Source: Choristocarpus tenellus KU-1152
Taxonomy: Eukaryota; Phaeophyceae
Assembly: GCA_964200185.2 (NCBI GenBank)
Contig: CAXNAD020000424.1
Coordinates: forward strand, 1-20,003
Reading direction: 5' to 3'
DNA: 20,003 nt
In this document: piece by piece, positions 8,799-19,061 of the stretch
How the letters are laid out: every line of letters starts with the position of its first letter
Position numbering within the stretch: position 1 is the stretch's first letter
Made by a program: the position numbers and the translations under genes
The notes under the pieces: generated by a model
Databases searched by the model: none
What the model was told of the DNA's origin: nothing
Seen by the model: only the letters and a program-made list of their open reading frames with translations

Positions 8799-11700
8799 AT
8801 GGCGGCTGAGGCGATAGCGATCAGGGATTTTGATGGCGAAATTGGTGGGTAAGGCAGTGAAAGGACAAGGAGCACCACCGTACCCAGGCGAAGAGATAGA
8901 CTAACTAACAAAGGTTCAATCACTATGCTCTTTCGGCTTTGATTAAGTGCTTTACTCGTCATGTATCCTAGTTATAATGTGTCGTTTGACTCGAAACGGT
9001 ACCTCAACATCAGCTCGCTGTTGTAGGGGTGAATGGCCTGTCTCCCTCGACTCTTGAATCGGCGAAGGATGCCCCACAAACAGGAAGATAGAAAAAATGG
9101 TATGATAAGGGTAGTGGCCATTGCAAATGCTTACTTGTTGCGTCAGTCTAGGTTTTCTACGATAGGCACGAGGGGTGACACTTCGTGCAAAGAACTTTTG
9201 CTTGTTCTGATCGCCCTGCCCAGTGGCCCGAGGGGTAGGTGTGTTCAGTAGCGATCGATTTAATCCCGCCAGGAGATAGGCCATCCTTTTTCATGGAGAT
9301 TCAAGGGTGAGCATTACAATCTGTTGGTCTGGATGCATGCCTTTCACGACATACACCTGAAGAATCGTACCCCCCAACCCACTCCCTAGAGGGTTGATGC
9401 CGAAGGAAGGGCTACGCAGTACACCAACCAAAACATGAAACAACATTTTACGAAAAAATATTTCCCCAGTAGAATACTGTTGGTGGACTCCTCGCATACT
9501 TGGATTTGACTGTGTTGTACACAGTAATCCTGCTTTCGACCTGCCCGGCCTTGCCGTTATTGTGGATAAACACGCTAACACACTCACTTGTTCATTCTCT
9601 CCGGATTTTTCTTATGCTGTATCGGCAATATGGGCAGGAGGAGGCGGAGCAGGTGGGCAGGCACCACTCATCAACACCCTGGATGAGCCTATCTCAGAAA
9701 CCATAGTAAGGAAGAGTTGTGCCCTGTAGTGCATTGTGCGCATGGGGTGCAGAGAAGTACAGGTTTGCCTTCAGCAATTCTGCCCTGCTTTATTTTTGAC
9801 ACCAATGTTTCACTAGATTAAGTGCAGTCAAAACAAGAGCAATGTGCTGGTCTTAGGCATAAAGACTCAGATGTGCTTGGAGAACCATTTTCCCCTATAA
9901 TCCAGGTCTTAGTTGAGATGGCCATCAAACCCCATTATTAATGTTTCATTATCTCATAGTTGATGAGCAAAAAACTCATGTCTCACCCCGTTTTCCCCCC
10001 CCCCCCCCCCCTTTTTTTTTTCCCTCTTTTTTTTTTGACCTAATAGTTGGCTCTATCTATCTTTTGTAAGAATACTNNNNNNNNNNCATTATCTCATAGT
10101 TGATGAGCAAAAAACTCATGTCTCACCCCGTTCCCGCCCGCCCCCCCAATTTTATCCTACTGCATATCATGATGACCATCAGATGCGAGACTTGAGATCA
10201 GTAGGGGCAAAGCTGCGGATCGTGCTAAACCCAACGGGTGATCAGGAGGGAGTGCTTAAAAAGCTGAAAGATTGTAAGTCGCCATTCCCTGTTGTGAACG
10301 ATCTCCTGTGTTTTTGTGCAGAAGTGGAGGAGAATTTTGATACAGCAATCTTGAAAAGCTTGCCAACCACACCATGTTGACTTTTCTGAGTTGTCCTTTT
10401 AGCACTGTCTAGTTGGACATGTTGCTGATACTTTCATTCCTTGACCTTGTCTGAAAATATTGAGGGTGGTAATTTGCATACTAAATAAGGGAAATGAATC
10501 GGTCCTTAAATATATCCAAATGTAGGAGTTCATTCTGGTGGTCAAAGTTCTACGCTGTATGATTGTGATAGTTACTTCTACCAGAATGTGTAGATGATGA
10601 GATAGTAGTTTGTGTTCACTCCTGATTTTATTCGAATGCATATGATGAAAACGGACGAGTTGCTAAAGAGGCACTTGCTTTGCACAGACCATACAAATCA
10701 TTGCTCATGTGGACACCTGTCCCTGGTGAATGTCCAAGTCAACCAGCATAGTTTTGTTTCAATCCTCAACTCTCCCGGGTAACTATCCAATCTACAGGAG
10801 TGAAAAGGTCCCATTATGAATTTCGAGTTGGGTAGTAATGGTAATAGTATCCTGCTGAATTCTGAACTGACTCTTCAGTGGCAGCAAGTGTCAAATTGAC
10901 TTGAAAAGAGTACAATTTGAGGATACCGTGGAGTCGTGCCCCTTAGCATTTTTTCGCACAGATTTTATGGGTGTACAGTATATTTTCCTTTGTATCACTT
11001 TTGATTACTCCAGAAATATAAAATGGAAACCAAAAGTGCTTAGTGCAAACACCCTATTAATTACAAAATTCTTTTGTTCACATTTTGAAGTACTTCAAGT
11101 TCTTTTGAATGTAGAGGACATCAATTTATTCTGTGTGCTTATGTTTGTAGTGGGTGCATTGAGGTGTAAGGGTGCCATGCAACTGGCTTCACCTTGAACC
11201 TCTGCCCTCCCTCTCTCACAGTTCCTGCTCATGGTGGAAATAAGAGTCGAACTGTTTTGTAAAGATGTTACCGTCATCACAGGATAACAAAAGGGAGGAG
11301 AAAACAGGGAACATCCCGTGCACTACATGGTTCTGAGAGTATTCAACCCACAATGGAGGGTGAAAACTGAATGATATCCTTCCACTCATCCCATCCCTCA
11401 CCCACCCCCTACTCTCTTTCTTGCTTCCTTACTCTCAGGGGACCTTTGGGGACCGTTAATGGTATGCCTGGTCCTCTCCATCATGCTAAGTGTAACAGCA
11501 CCAGCAGACCAGGGGACTCTTGTGTTTGCAGCAGTGTTTGTGGTGGTGTGGTGCGGGGCAGCTATCGTCACACTGAATGCGCAGCTTCTGGGGGGTACCA
11601 TGTGAGGAATCCGCAGATGTATGAAGGCCATGGGGAGAGGGGGTAGGGTGGGACAGGGCGATGGAAATCCTGTCACTATGAGCAATGTAGGGGTGGGACT

Positions 11701-13771
11701 TTGGGGGCAGATGCCCTGATGGATTTACTGGTAGGATGAGCTGGCAGGCACTGGGAGGGGGGGAGACTCGGTGACCTTGAACTTTCTTTGCATGTGTTCA
11801 TGTCTCCACCTCTGTTGCAGAATTGTGTAGTTTTGATAAAGTGTGGAAGGATTTGTAACTGTGGTACGTATGCTTGGTAATATTTGCCCACTTTTAAGAG
11901 TTGATCCAGTATTGGGTGAAGTGTACAATAGGTCAAGTCATTTTTTTTTCTGTGGTAGCTCAAAGTTTGTGTTCATGAGCACATCAAAGCAAGAGGTGTG
12001 TTTTCTTCCGATTTGTATTGATAGTGATACATGCAACAATGCTTCCAAATATGGAGTTTTTAACAGGGTTGGCCAAAAATATGTTAAATCTGGGCATTAT
12101 TTCGTGTGGTGTGGGCTTGAAAAATAATCACACAACTGTCCTTCTAGGGAATAGATTGATAGATGTCGCTCAAATGCTTGTGGGCTCAACATCTCCATTA
12201 TGGCCCAATAACTGCAGGACAGTGTGTCTAATTTTGCCTTAATCCTCCACCCATTTGTCTATCCATCCCCACCAAGCCATACAGTGGAATAAATGGTACT
12301 GTCTGGCGAAGCTTATAATACATCCCGTCTTCCTTCCTTCCTTCCTTTTCTTCCTGCGTATCTCTATGCCTTTTTGTGGTTAGTTCCTTCTTCCAGAGTG
12401 TGTGTGTATTGGGGTATTGTGTGTTCCCGCTCCTGATATCAGCGGTGGTGTGCTTGGTATTGAAAGCCATCCATGTGAACATGTTCCTTGTAAAGGCAAC
12501 AATCGTGGCAGTGGGGTTTGCTTGGGCCACTAGAGGTGAGTCCTGCACCGTGTGCACTAGGCAGGAGGTCTTGTTGTACACCTTGTCTGCCTATCCCCTG
12601 CAGGTAGATATCACTTCTACTGCTTTTAGTGACCTTCACTGAGTGTCGCTTTTTGCGTCCCCGGTCATAGTATCCCCTTGACTAATTTCTCTTCTCAATC
12701 CATTGTCCAATCACTTTCTGTTTCAGTATTCCAGTTCTCGTGCTGTACTCCTTATCCCTGACCTACACTTCCCTGCTACAGAGGAGAATAGCCCCCGGGT
12801 GCTGCAGTGAGAGCTATCTAGTTGGCACTATCTTGGGGCATGCTCAGATGCTGATTTTTTTTGACTCTACCCTAGAAATGAAAAACAAAACTATAGAACG
12901 TGTAGGCTACAAAAACAAAAAAACTTGGGTGCCTGATTTCTGTGGGGTTGCAAAAGCAAAGTGTAAGTTTAAACCCCCTATTTCCATGTTTTTTCTTCAA
13001 TCTTTGGGTAGTATATCCAGGTCAGACCATGTCAAGGTGGTTAGCCCTCGCTTGTTATGAAAGCAATGTGTGTGGAGTGAGATGGTGAGGCAAGTCGGTT
13101 TTCAATGATTGGCAGCATGGTTTTGCAGTATGTAGCGATAGTGATTCCTAGGTTATGAAAAATGTACTGTAGTGTGCAAGCTGTGTGCCGACAGACACAA
13201 GTGAGAGAGCTTCAAGTCACATCCGAGCCCCCTACCCAATTGTGACGACTGAAGATAAATTCCTGCATGCAATATGTGGGGTGATGCTTACCTACTTGTG
13301 TTGGGTTGTGTGTATGTGAGTATGTAAGGGGGGGAGGGTTGCTTCTTTCCTGTTGTTTTTTATTTTAAGCTGCCAGTTTGGCTTTGTAAACACAGGTGAG
13401 AGTGTAAGGAGATGACACTTTGATTGTTTCTTACGAACTACTTGTGTGACTAGAGTCTGGATAGGTAAAGAAGAGTGGAGCCCATGTGTTATCTGAGCTT
13501 TTCCCGGATGTTTTGGAGCCTCGCCTTGTATTCTGTTCTTTTCCTCTACATGGTTCCTATCGTAGTTGTCAGCTCAACCTTTTCCACCTGATTATGAAGG
13601 TGCACCTCTAACCCATCCCTCTGAACCCCCTGATCCTTGCCCTTCCCTTGTAATAAAAAAGCCTCTAAGGTGTTCATCTCTCAGATCATATCTCCGGAGC
13701 GGAAGCTGTTGGCTGTATACCCAGTCTTCTTTTTCTACACCTTTATCAGTTGGATGATCCTTTTACAATAG
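8799..13771 (+). CDS. YIPF6: YIPF6-like Yip1-domain membrane protein, seven-exon spliced gene
   Basis: Yip1-domain proteins are five-pass membrane proteins of ER and Golgi that take part in vesicle traffic with Rab GTPases. Proposed exons: 8799-8848, 9525-9705, 10183-10273, 11439-11601, 12384-12535, 13370-13395, 13685-13771. Phases agree at every junction and the sum is 750 nt (249 residues plus TAG), close to the roughly 236 of animal YIPF6. Family motifs in order: NTLDEPISETI then MRDLRSVGAKL (exons 2-3); a junction codon TGG giving W-DLWGPL (3-4); TLNAQLLGG plus an Ile codon split across exons 4-5, then SFFQSVCVLGYCVFPL; VGFAWATR; and ERKLLAVYPVFFFYTFISWM just before the stop. Hydrophobic segments: two in exon 4, two in exon 5, one in exon 7. 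The first exon (MAAEAIAIRDFDGEIG, donor GG|GTAAGG) is tentative, and exon 2 may instead start at 9638 after a better pyrimidine tract. The mini-exon carries an in-frame TAA. The gap at 10077-10086 is intronic. Confidence 0.85.
9947..9992 (+). repeat. 46-bp direct duplicate, left copy, before the assembly gap
   Basis: Identical to 10087-10132 over all 46 bases (CATTATCTCATAG...CACCCCGTT). It is followed by C17 (9995-10011) and long T runs. The second copy starts at the first base after the Ns, as expected when two contig ends overlap but fail to merge across a homopolymer. Confidence 0.95.
9995..10050. repeat. Poly-C / poly-T tract at the contig end
   Basis: C17 at 9995-10011 followed by T10 and a further T-rich run to about 10036. 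The minus strand is a G17 run. Such tracts stall polymerases and collapse in short-read assembly, which explains the neighbouring gap. Confidence 0.9.
10077..10086. other. Assembly gap, 10 Ns
   Basis: Ten N bases in the YIPF6 intron between the exon ending at 9705 and the exon starting at 10183. The length is probably a placeholder. Because the right flank repeats the left flank, the true distance may be shorter than shown or even negative. Confidence 0.98.
10087..10132 (+). repeat. 46-bp direct duplicate, right copy, after the assembly gap
   Basis: Exact copy of 9947-9992. After it, the homopolymer continues differently (CCCGCCCGCCCCCCC, then unique sequence leading into a YIPF6 exon 50 bp later), which points to sequencing error or an allelic difference in the C tract. 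Confidence 0.95.
12328..12356. repeat. YIPF6: (TTCC)n pyrimidine repeat near an intron 3' end
   Basis: Repeated CTTC/TTCC units about 30 bp before the acceptor of YIPF6 exon 5 (acceptor TTAG at 12383). They lie within the polypyrimidine region of that intron. Confidence 0.8.
13370..13395 (+). other. YIPF6: 26-nt mini-exon of YIPF6 with an in-frame TAA
   Basis: Acceptor TTTTTTATTTTAAG ends at 13369 and donor CAG|GTGAGA starts at 13396. It enters with two bases (phase 1 from exon 5) and leaves in phase 0, exactly as exon 7 requires. The peptide A-ASLAL-stop-TQ then joins IISPERKLLAVYPV, giving almost the same spacing between the conserved AW and YP pairs as in animal YIPF6. The stop is TAA at 13387-13389. 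It could be a pseudogene lesion, a base error, a poison exon, or a wrong exon choice on my part. Confidence 0.5.
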
Positions 13772-14500
13772 ATTATCTCCCTATAGTAGTCCCATCAGCA
13801 CACAACACCCTTTTTTTCATGCTTCTTCTGGCTTGTATTTTGTGAGTAGGGGAGGTCACACAAGTGTCCTGTGTACATTTTTGTCACAATAGAATGGTAT
13901 GAACTTTTCTACTGAGAAGTGGTGTTGGGGACTGCTCACTGTATGTCCCCGGAGGTGCTTGAAAACACACACCATTGGAGGAAAATGCGATGTTAAGTAG
14001 GGGTTTATAGTTATTAATCCTTTTGCGGGAAACACATGTGAGGTTGGGAGAGGCTTCTGGTTGGAGTAGCGACAGAGTGTGTAGGCTAGATACAGGAGAG
14101 TGATTGAGTTATGCAAGCACCTTCTAATAGCAGAAATGTGTCATTATATTTTGTCTAATGGGGCTATAGTCCCTATCGGATTAATTAGAGCACCATCGCC
14201 CTCTATGCTCTGGGTGTTGTCACAAGATAGACATCATTTGAATTGGATGGGAAATGAGTTAGGCGGTGTCACAGGTTGAGTTCTACATGTAACATATCAG
14301 AAGCATCTTTTCTTTGACAAATGGGCACACTTTTTAATATATGCAAAGCATATTGCCAAGAGCAAAGCCCGGACTCTGGAGGGGGGTGTTACTCTGGAAT
14401 CAACTGCTGTAGTGTGTATGCCTGCCCTTGCACTCCATGTTCATGGTGTGTTGCATCCAGTACACTTGACACTCATATCAAACAGTACATACAGTGCTGT

Positions 14501-14528
14501 ACACACACACACACACACATATATATAT
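14501..14528. repeat. (AC)n(AT)n compound microsatellite
   Basis: Nine to ten AC units run directly into about five AT units. Confidence 0.92.
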
Positions 14529-14914
14529 GCCATCTATTTCGGATGTTTTACCATCGGAGGTGTCACTGCATAACCATCCTTGCTTGGCAGGCAAAGATTC
14601 AGCATGTTTCTTTGAGACGGATTTTTCATGTCAGGCAGGGATGCGTTTTAAGAACCTTGCTGCAGTTGCTATCCATGTCTGCTCAACCCTTGCTAGAATT
14701 GAATTGTTGATCTAAGAGAGGGTATTGACTAGCAGACCTGTTCATTGACAGCTAGCTGGGGTGACTACCTGCTGTTTTTGTCACGATGACATCATGCTTG
14801 ATTTAGGACCCGAGAAGAATGGAGGCGCAGGGGGGGAGGAAGAGAAAACAGAATCTTTCCTACAGTGTGCCGAAGAAATAAAACTGATATGTTGAGGATG
14901 CTCAAAATAGACGA

Positions 14915-15101
14915 GAGGTACCCAGAGTTGCATTTGAAGGGTGCTGACAAATGTCCAAAATTCGACCTTTTTTTTACATATGGGTACAGAACAATTTCTG
15001 AATTGTGTCGAGAAGTTTCAAACAACATAGAAATATGCGTGAGTTGCAAAATGTTGAAAAAACAACTTTTAAATGCACAACTTTCAAGACCTGAGTACCT
15101 C
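14915..15101 (+). mobile_element. MITE-like TIR element, GAGGTACC family, copy B
   Basis: 187 bp. The left end is GAGGTACCCAGAGTTGCATT; the right end read backwards is GAGGTACTCAGGTCTTG followed by GCATTTAAAAG, an imperfect inverse. It aligns with copy A (opposite strand) and copy C (same strand, about 510 bp downstream). A frame spanning it stays open from 14865 to 15122 (LKIDERYPELHLKGADK and on to LSRPEYLYFTLVR). Copy A reads similarly in two frames, while copy C has stops, so a coding role is doubtful. Confidence 0.7.
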
Positions 15102-15611
15102 TACTTTACTTTGGTTCGCTAAAATTTACAACACATCATGCTTGTTAGGTGGATGGAGTGGCAGAGGCAAGGAAGATGATCCTCCTGTGCCTTAGCAGTA
15201 GATGGTAGGACACCCCTCATCGAGCTGACAATGAATTGCTTCACTACAATGAATTTCCCATGTAGTGATGGGATTGAATCCCACACACATGGACAGGATA
15301 GTATTCTCAGCTTCAGCTTCCAAGCAGCAGGGGTGGGTGAATGAGGACAGAAATTATCGCTTTGCGCATTGGGCTCTTAGACCGTGCCCCAACGTCTCTG
15401 CCTCTCCATGCAGACTTGGGTTTACCTTAAGCTTAGTACTAAATGACTCCACACCATCACCCAGTTGCCCAGACCTGACAGTTTGACATCACCAAGTGTA
15501 TTTCTGTACTGAGGATTTGCAATCAAACCAACAGTGTCTGTCGCTCCTGGTATACACAGAAAGTAGGTGTCTAGATATCTACATAAACCTGTAAGTAAGT
15601 GCCCAACAGGG

Positions 15612-15830
15612 GAGGTACCAATAATTGCATTTTAAGAATGCTGACAAATATGCATAATTCGACTTTTCGTACAAATGCATACAGGGGCATTTCAGTAATT
15701 ATGTTGAAAATTTCAAGGAATAGAGAAATGAACGTTCTCAAGCCTAACTTAGCTCTTCATCATTATTAGAAATATGAGTGAAAGGTGTAAAAAGTTGCTT
15801 GAAATGCAATTGCCAAAACCTGAAATATTC
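15612..15830 (+). mobile_element. MITE-like TIR element, GAGGTACC family, copy C (degenerate)
   Basis: About 219 bp. The left end is GAGGTACCAATAATTGCATT followed by TTAAGAATGCTGACAAAT, near-identical to copies A and B in the same place. The right end (CCAAAACCTGAAATATTC) has lost the GTACC core. The 13 bases CAGGGGAGGTACC at its left edge are shared with the left edge of copy A, so the element probably extends a little outside the core TIR. Confidence 0.62.
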
Positions 15831-16163
15831 CACACTGGACCCACGGTTGTGTGGCTTGATAGAGGATAATAAATGGCTTGGTGTAGATATACAATATTAA
15901 TGTTACAAGAGGCTTACGGTTTCGATTCTACGGACTGAACTTGTGGGATGAGACAAGTGCAGACTACCATGTGGGGTTTGCAACGCCCACATGGATATTC
16001 AGAAAAGAATACTATCTACGTATCATATGTACCATATATGATACATCAACTGATAATCTAATATCAGGTCCCTACAATACATGAATCACTTATTTACTTT
16101 TCTTCAGTATAGCAAGCGTATCTTGAACATGCCACAAATCAATGGACACTAGTGAGTCAATAC

Positions 16164-16179
16164 ATATATATATATATAT
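16164..16179. repeat. (AT)8 microsatellite
   Basis: Eight AT units, followed after GTTAC by another short AT run. Nearby, 16022-16044 is a small ATATGATAC-type inverted repeat. Confidence 0.88.
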
Positions 16180-16381
16180 GTTACATATATATCACTGGCT
16201 CTCAATCCTATTATCTAATCCACTGGCGGTGTCTATAGTGTAGTATCAGCAGCACTATCCACGAGCAGTATCTCTCGTTTACTTTGGCTCACACATGTAC
16301 AGGGAGAACAGCGATTGCTCCTAACGCTATGTTGTTTGTAAATATAAATGTACTCACTTGGGTATTATTGAGGTTGGAGCC

Positions 16382-16628
16382 AAAGTATCCTAGAGGGTAA
16401 GGCCGCGTCGATTTGGGGGCCAACATCCAATGTTGCGATTTTGATGTGATTTTGGCTATCGTGTTTGTTAGGAAGTGTCAATATCCTTGTTCTGGCCAAC
16501 CTTTTCATAATAACGTACACATTTTACCTACTCCTAAACATTTTGAAGTAGGAAAATGTAAAAAAAACATGGGAAGTCAAGCCCCAAATGGACAAACAGG
16601 TCAAAACTCTTACCCTCTAAGATACTTT
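16382..16628. mobile_element. MITE-like TIR element related to the AAAGTATC family, copy 3
   Basis: 247 bp. The left end is AAAGTATCCTAGAGGGTAAG; the right end read backwards is AAAGTATCTTAGAGGGTAAG, 19 of 20 matching. The subterminal motif TGTCCATTTGGGGCTTGAC (right end read backwards) matches TGTCCATT(T/C)(A/G)G.. of copies 1 and 2, tying it to the same group although the interior differs. No target-site duplication or transposase is seen. Confidence 0.75.
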
Positions 16629-18279
16629 CACTCGTTGGTAGATGGGGGGTGTAATTCATTCCATGGTCACCAACAAGAAGAGTCATGTGCCACAGATACT
16701 TGTTTTCTGTTGAACACTTCCAACTTGTAACGCATGCAAAACATGAAGTGTGTAACACTCAAGCGAACCTATAAGCTGAAAAAAATATAACACTTTTAAA
16801 GCTGTAGTAACCTTGATATGAAGTAGACTTGAATCCAAAGAGAGGGAGTGAGAATGATTTGATGCTGAACATCCAACTGTCCCTCTGGGTGACAACATTC
16901 ATTGCATGGGGATTTTTGTGTGGCGACATCAAGTGATTGCTATATGTGGCATCTACTAATCTATGGGGAAACCGGAAAGGGTTAAAGGCGTCAAGCACAA
17001 GGTATTCAACACATTAGCAGGCTTCGCCAAGGGCAACACTAACTGATAGTGTCAAACAATTGTCACAAATAAGAGCTATTATTACTGTGGTCTGGCGTTG
17101 GGATGACCTGCCTATCTGGTTACTAGTGTTGGGCATTAATTCATACAGGAGGGACATACGGGGTTTGGGTGATTGGGATACGCATTCTGGGCAGTCACCC
17201 ACCCACTGTGTCATTTACATGTTCAAGTTCTTTGGCGGGGTGGCGTTAATATCCTTGATGCCTCTTGTATTGTGTACTGTCAAATCTTTCCCTATTGCTG
17301 CTACTGTTCGGATGTATCCTTACTCCACCCTTTCTTCGTTCCTCCTTTATTTTACGAGACTGGAGTGTCGATCTCCGTTTCATGAAAGAAAGAGTATATT
17401 GTGATATCGTTAAAATATTGATCTCTGTGTATAATAGACCAAAAGTTTGCACTGCCCTTGTAAGACGAAAAATGGATCAACATGAGTTTTTTTACCAACT
17501 TGATTTAGATGCGAACAGATAAATTCGATCTTCAATAGATATTATTGTGCCCTCTCACAATTTATTTGCAGATGTGTGAGGGAAAAGCCAAACCAATATC
17601 AGGAACCTGAAAAAAAAGTAAAATTTGTCGAAAATAAATGCGAAGATATATCTCTAAAATCGATTTACTATAATAGTAGAAACGCTCTCTTAAAGCTTGA
17701 AATCACAATGTTACGTGTAAATTGCTGCTATGCCTCCAACCTAATCTTCAGTATACCTTTCCAAACAAAGACTGTGTTCATATTGTTGAAGAGATGCACA
17801 GTTAGCCTGTTAAGTTTTCTTGAGTCAGGGTTGCATACATTTACTCACGTTCCTACCCATCAGTCCACAAGCTATCAATGTCGACCTTACTCCGTGCTTC
17901 CTTGGTTGAAGCAAAGAGGGAGTGAGAGAAATTGGACTTTATTGGGTAATTATAGTTTAGGTTAGTAAATGGCTCATAGTACTTCAAATTAGTACTCTAT
18001 TCTATTACGTTGGTTTACCATTAGCAGTATGTGCTACAATCATACGTGTTAGTTCTCCCTCTATATCGTCCGCCCGACCGTCCGCCCCAGTCAACATGCA
18101 CACTTCATTGCTTTCTCAAAATGGAAAAAGTACACATCAACTACAATGAATAGAGGTCCTCAGATGAGGTACAGGACATACAACTAGCGCACGACGGACT
18201 CTTCATATTCATAATGTCTGCGATTGGGTGGTGACATGAGATTGGGTTCCGAGAGGATCGGCGCGTAAGGCGGACACCT

Positions 18280-18712
18280 ATGAGGGTTGGGCTCCTTCTC
18301 AAACCTACGTCATTGTCCCTTCCAGCCTTCCATTCTCTGTCCCCATCAGAACAAGTGAATCATTCACCACTTCATCCATATTATATTAGCGTAATGAAGG
18401 GGTCTACCAGGCCGGTTGTGACCCGAGATCACTTTGCATCATGCAAGCACTTGCATATGGGGAATAGGAGGGAAATGCCAGGTACGACCTCTCACCCCAT
18501 CGCTTTTACTCCCCCGTTTGGAGGGAAGCTCTCGAGACACAGCTGGTCCGCCAGGTGGGGAAAGGTGGCCAGGAGTCTTTCGGTTCAACAATTTAGCTTG
18601 GCCCAACCCCAAGGTTCGAGTGGAGCGGGATCCTTGCTTACTGGAACAGCGTGCTTCAAAGTTGAGTTCGATGAAGGAGGGATGGACCCGGCTCACCAAC
18701 GAGCTCCCCGAG
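18280..18712 (+). CDS. Candidate 5' exon of the PPR gene (frame unresolved)
   Basis: A GC-richer block open in two plus frames up to a donor CCCGAG|GTGACT at 18713. Frame one starts MRVGLLLKPTSLSLPAFHSL at 18280 (possible organelle-targeting leader; stop at 18232) and leaves in phase 1, matching an acceptor at 19061. Frame two reads VRVERDPCLLEQRASKLSSM then KEGWTRLTNELPE and leaves in phase 0, matching an acceptor at 19084. Both join the PPR frame without a stop. Frame two looks more protein-like near its end, and frame one has the better start. The exon itself is plausible because the downstream PPR frame has no good start of its own. Confidence 0.35.
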
Positions 18713-19061
18713 GTGACTTACGCTAGCTTACATTGCAGAAGAAGGGACATCGTGGGTTAAACCTGGAACACAGACCCTTGAACAGGTTGACAGTTTGACC
18801 TCTGAGTCAACATGGTCAGCACTAGATCGCCTTGATCACCTCAACCTTCGCTGGTCTACTCCATATTTTCACACACCATAGAAACTTCAGCTAGTAGATT
18901 TTTCGCTGCCACGCGTGCAAAATTCTTCTATCGAGCAGTCAAATGTAGCTTTTAGCTAAGCTGAACCAATGACACCTCCCTCCTCTCCTTTACAAAAGTC
19001 TAATCAAAGTCATTAAGCTGACGTGAGCATCCGCAAATCCTCCCTCTACTCCCCCCTCTAG

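Larger units (their letters stand above)
13772..18234. other. Intergenic stretch with TIR elements and simple repeats
   Basis: About 4.5 kb between the YIPF6 stop and the open frame leading into the PPR gene. It contains GAGGTACC-family copies B and C, an AAAGTATC-family element, and two microsatellites, listed separately. From about 17.4 to 17.97 kb a locally AT-rich frame (17576-17965, reading KKVKFVENKCEDISLKSIYY and on) follows a good acceptor (TTATTTGCAG ending at 17571), but I cannot build an exon chain or name a family. No RNA gene is seen. Confidence 0.55.

Noticed and set aside
8552-8962. Minus-strand 136-codon frame with two hydrophobic stretches, plus neighbouring minus frames 8952-9284 and 9291-9587
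   Set aside because: They are not joined by phase-compatible splice sites. The only acceptor leading into 8552-8962 needs phase 1, while the good donor in 8952-9284 (CAACAA|GTAAGC) is phase 0. One reading also meets a TAA. They lie antisense to the proposed YIPF6 first exon and intron.
12608-12642. ITSTAFSDLH block, similar to the STAF segment of animal YIPF6
   Set aside because: It enters in the right phase from exon 5 but hits TGA with no usable donor before it. The 26-nt exon at 13370 has better splice sites and spacing.
12720-13060. Acceptor TTTCTGTTTCAG (ending at 12726) followed by IPVLVLYSLSLTYTSLLQ, at first taken as the YIPF6 C terminus
   Set aside because: The true C terminus, with ERKLLAVYPVFFFYTFISWM and a stop, is at 13685-13771 and matches far better in sequence, phase and length.
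14321-14710. Plus-strand frame of 129 codons
   Set aside because: It runs through the AC/AT microsatellite, has no motif, and has no splice context.
18608-18624. GGTTCGAGTG resembling a tRNA B box
   Set aside because: No A box at the right distance and no acceptor-stem pairing; it lies in a likely coding block.
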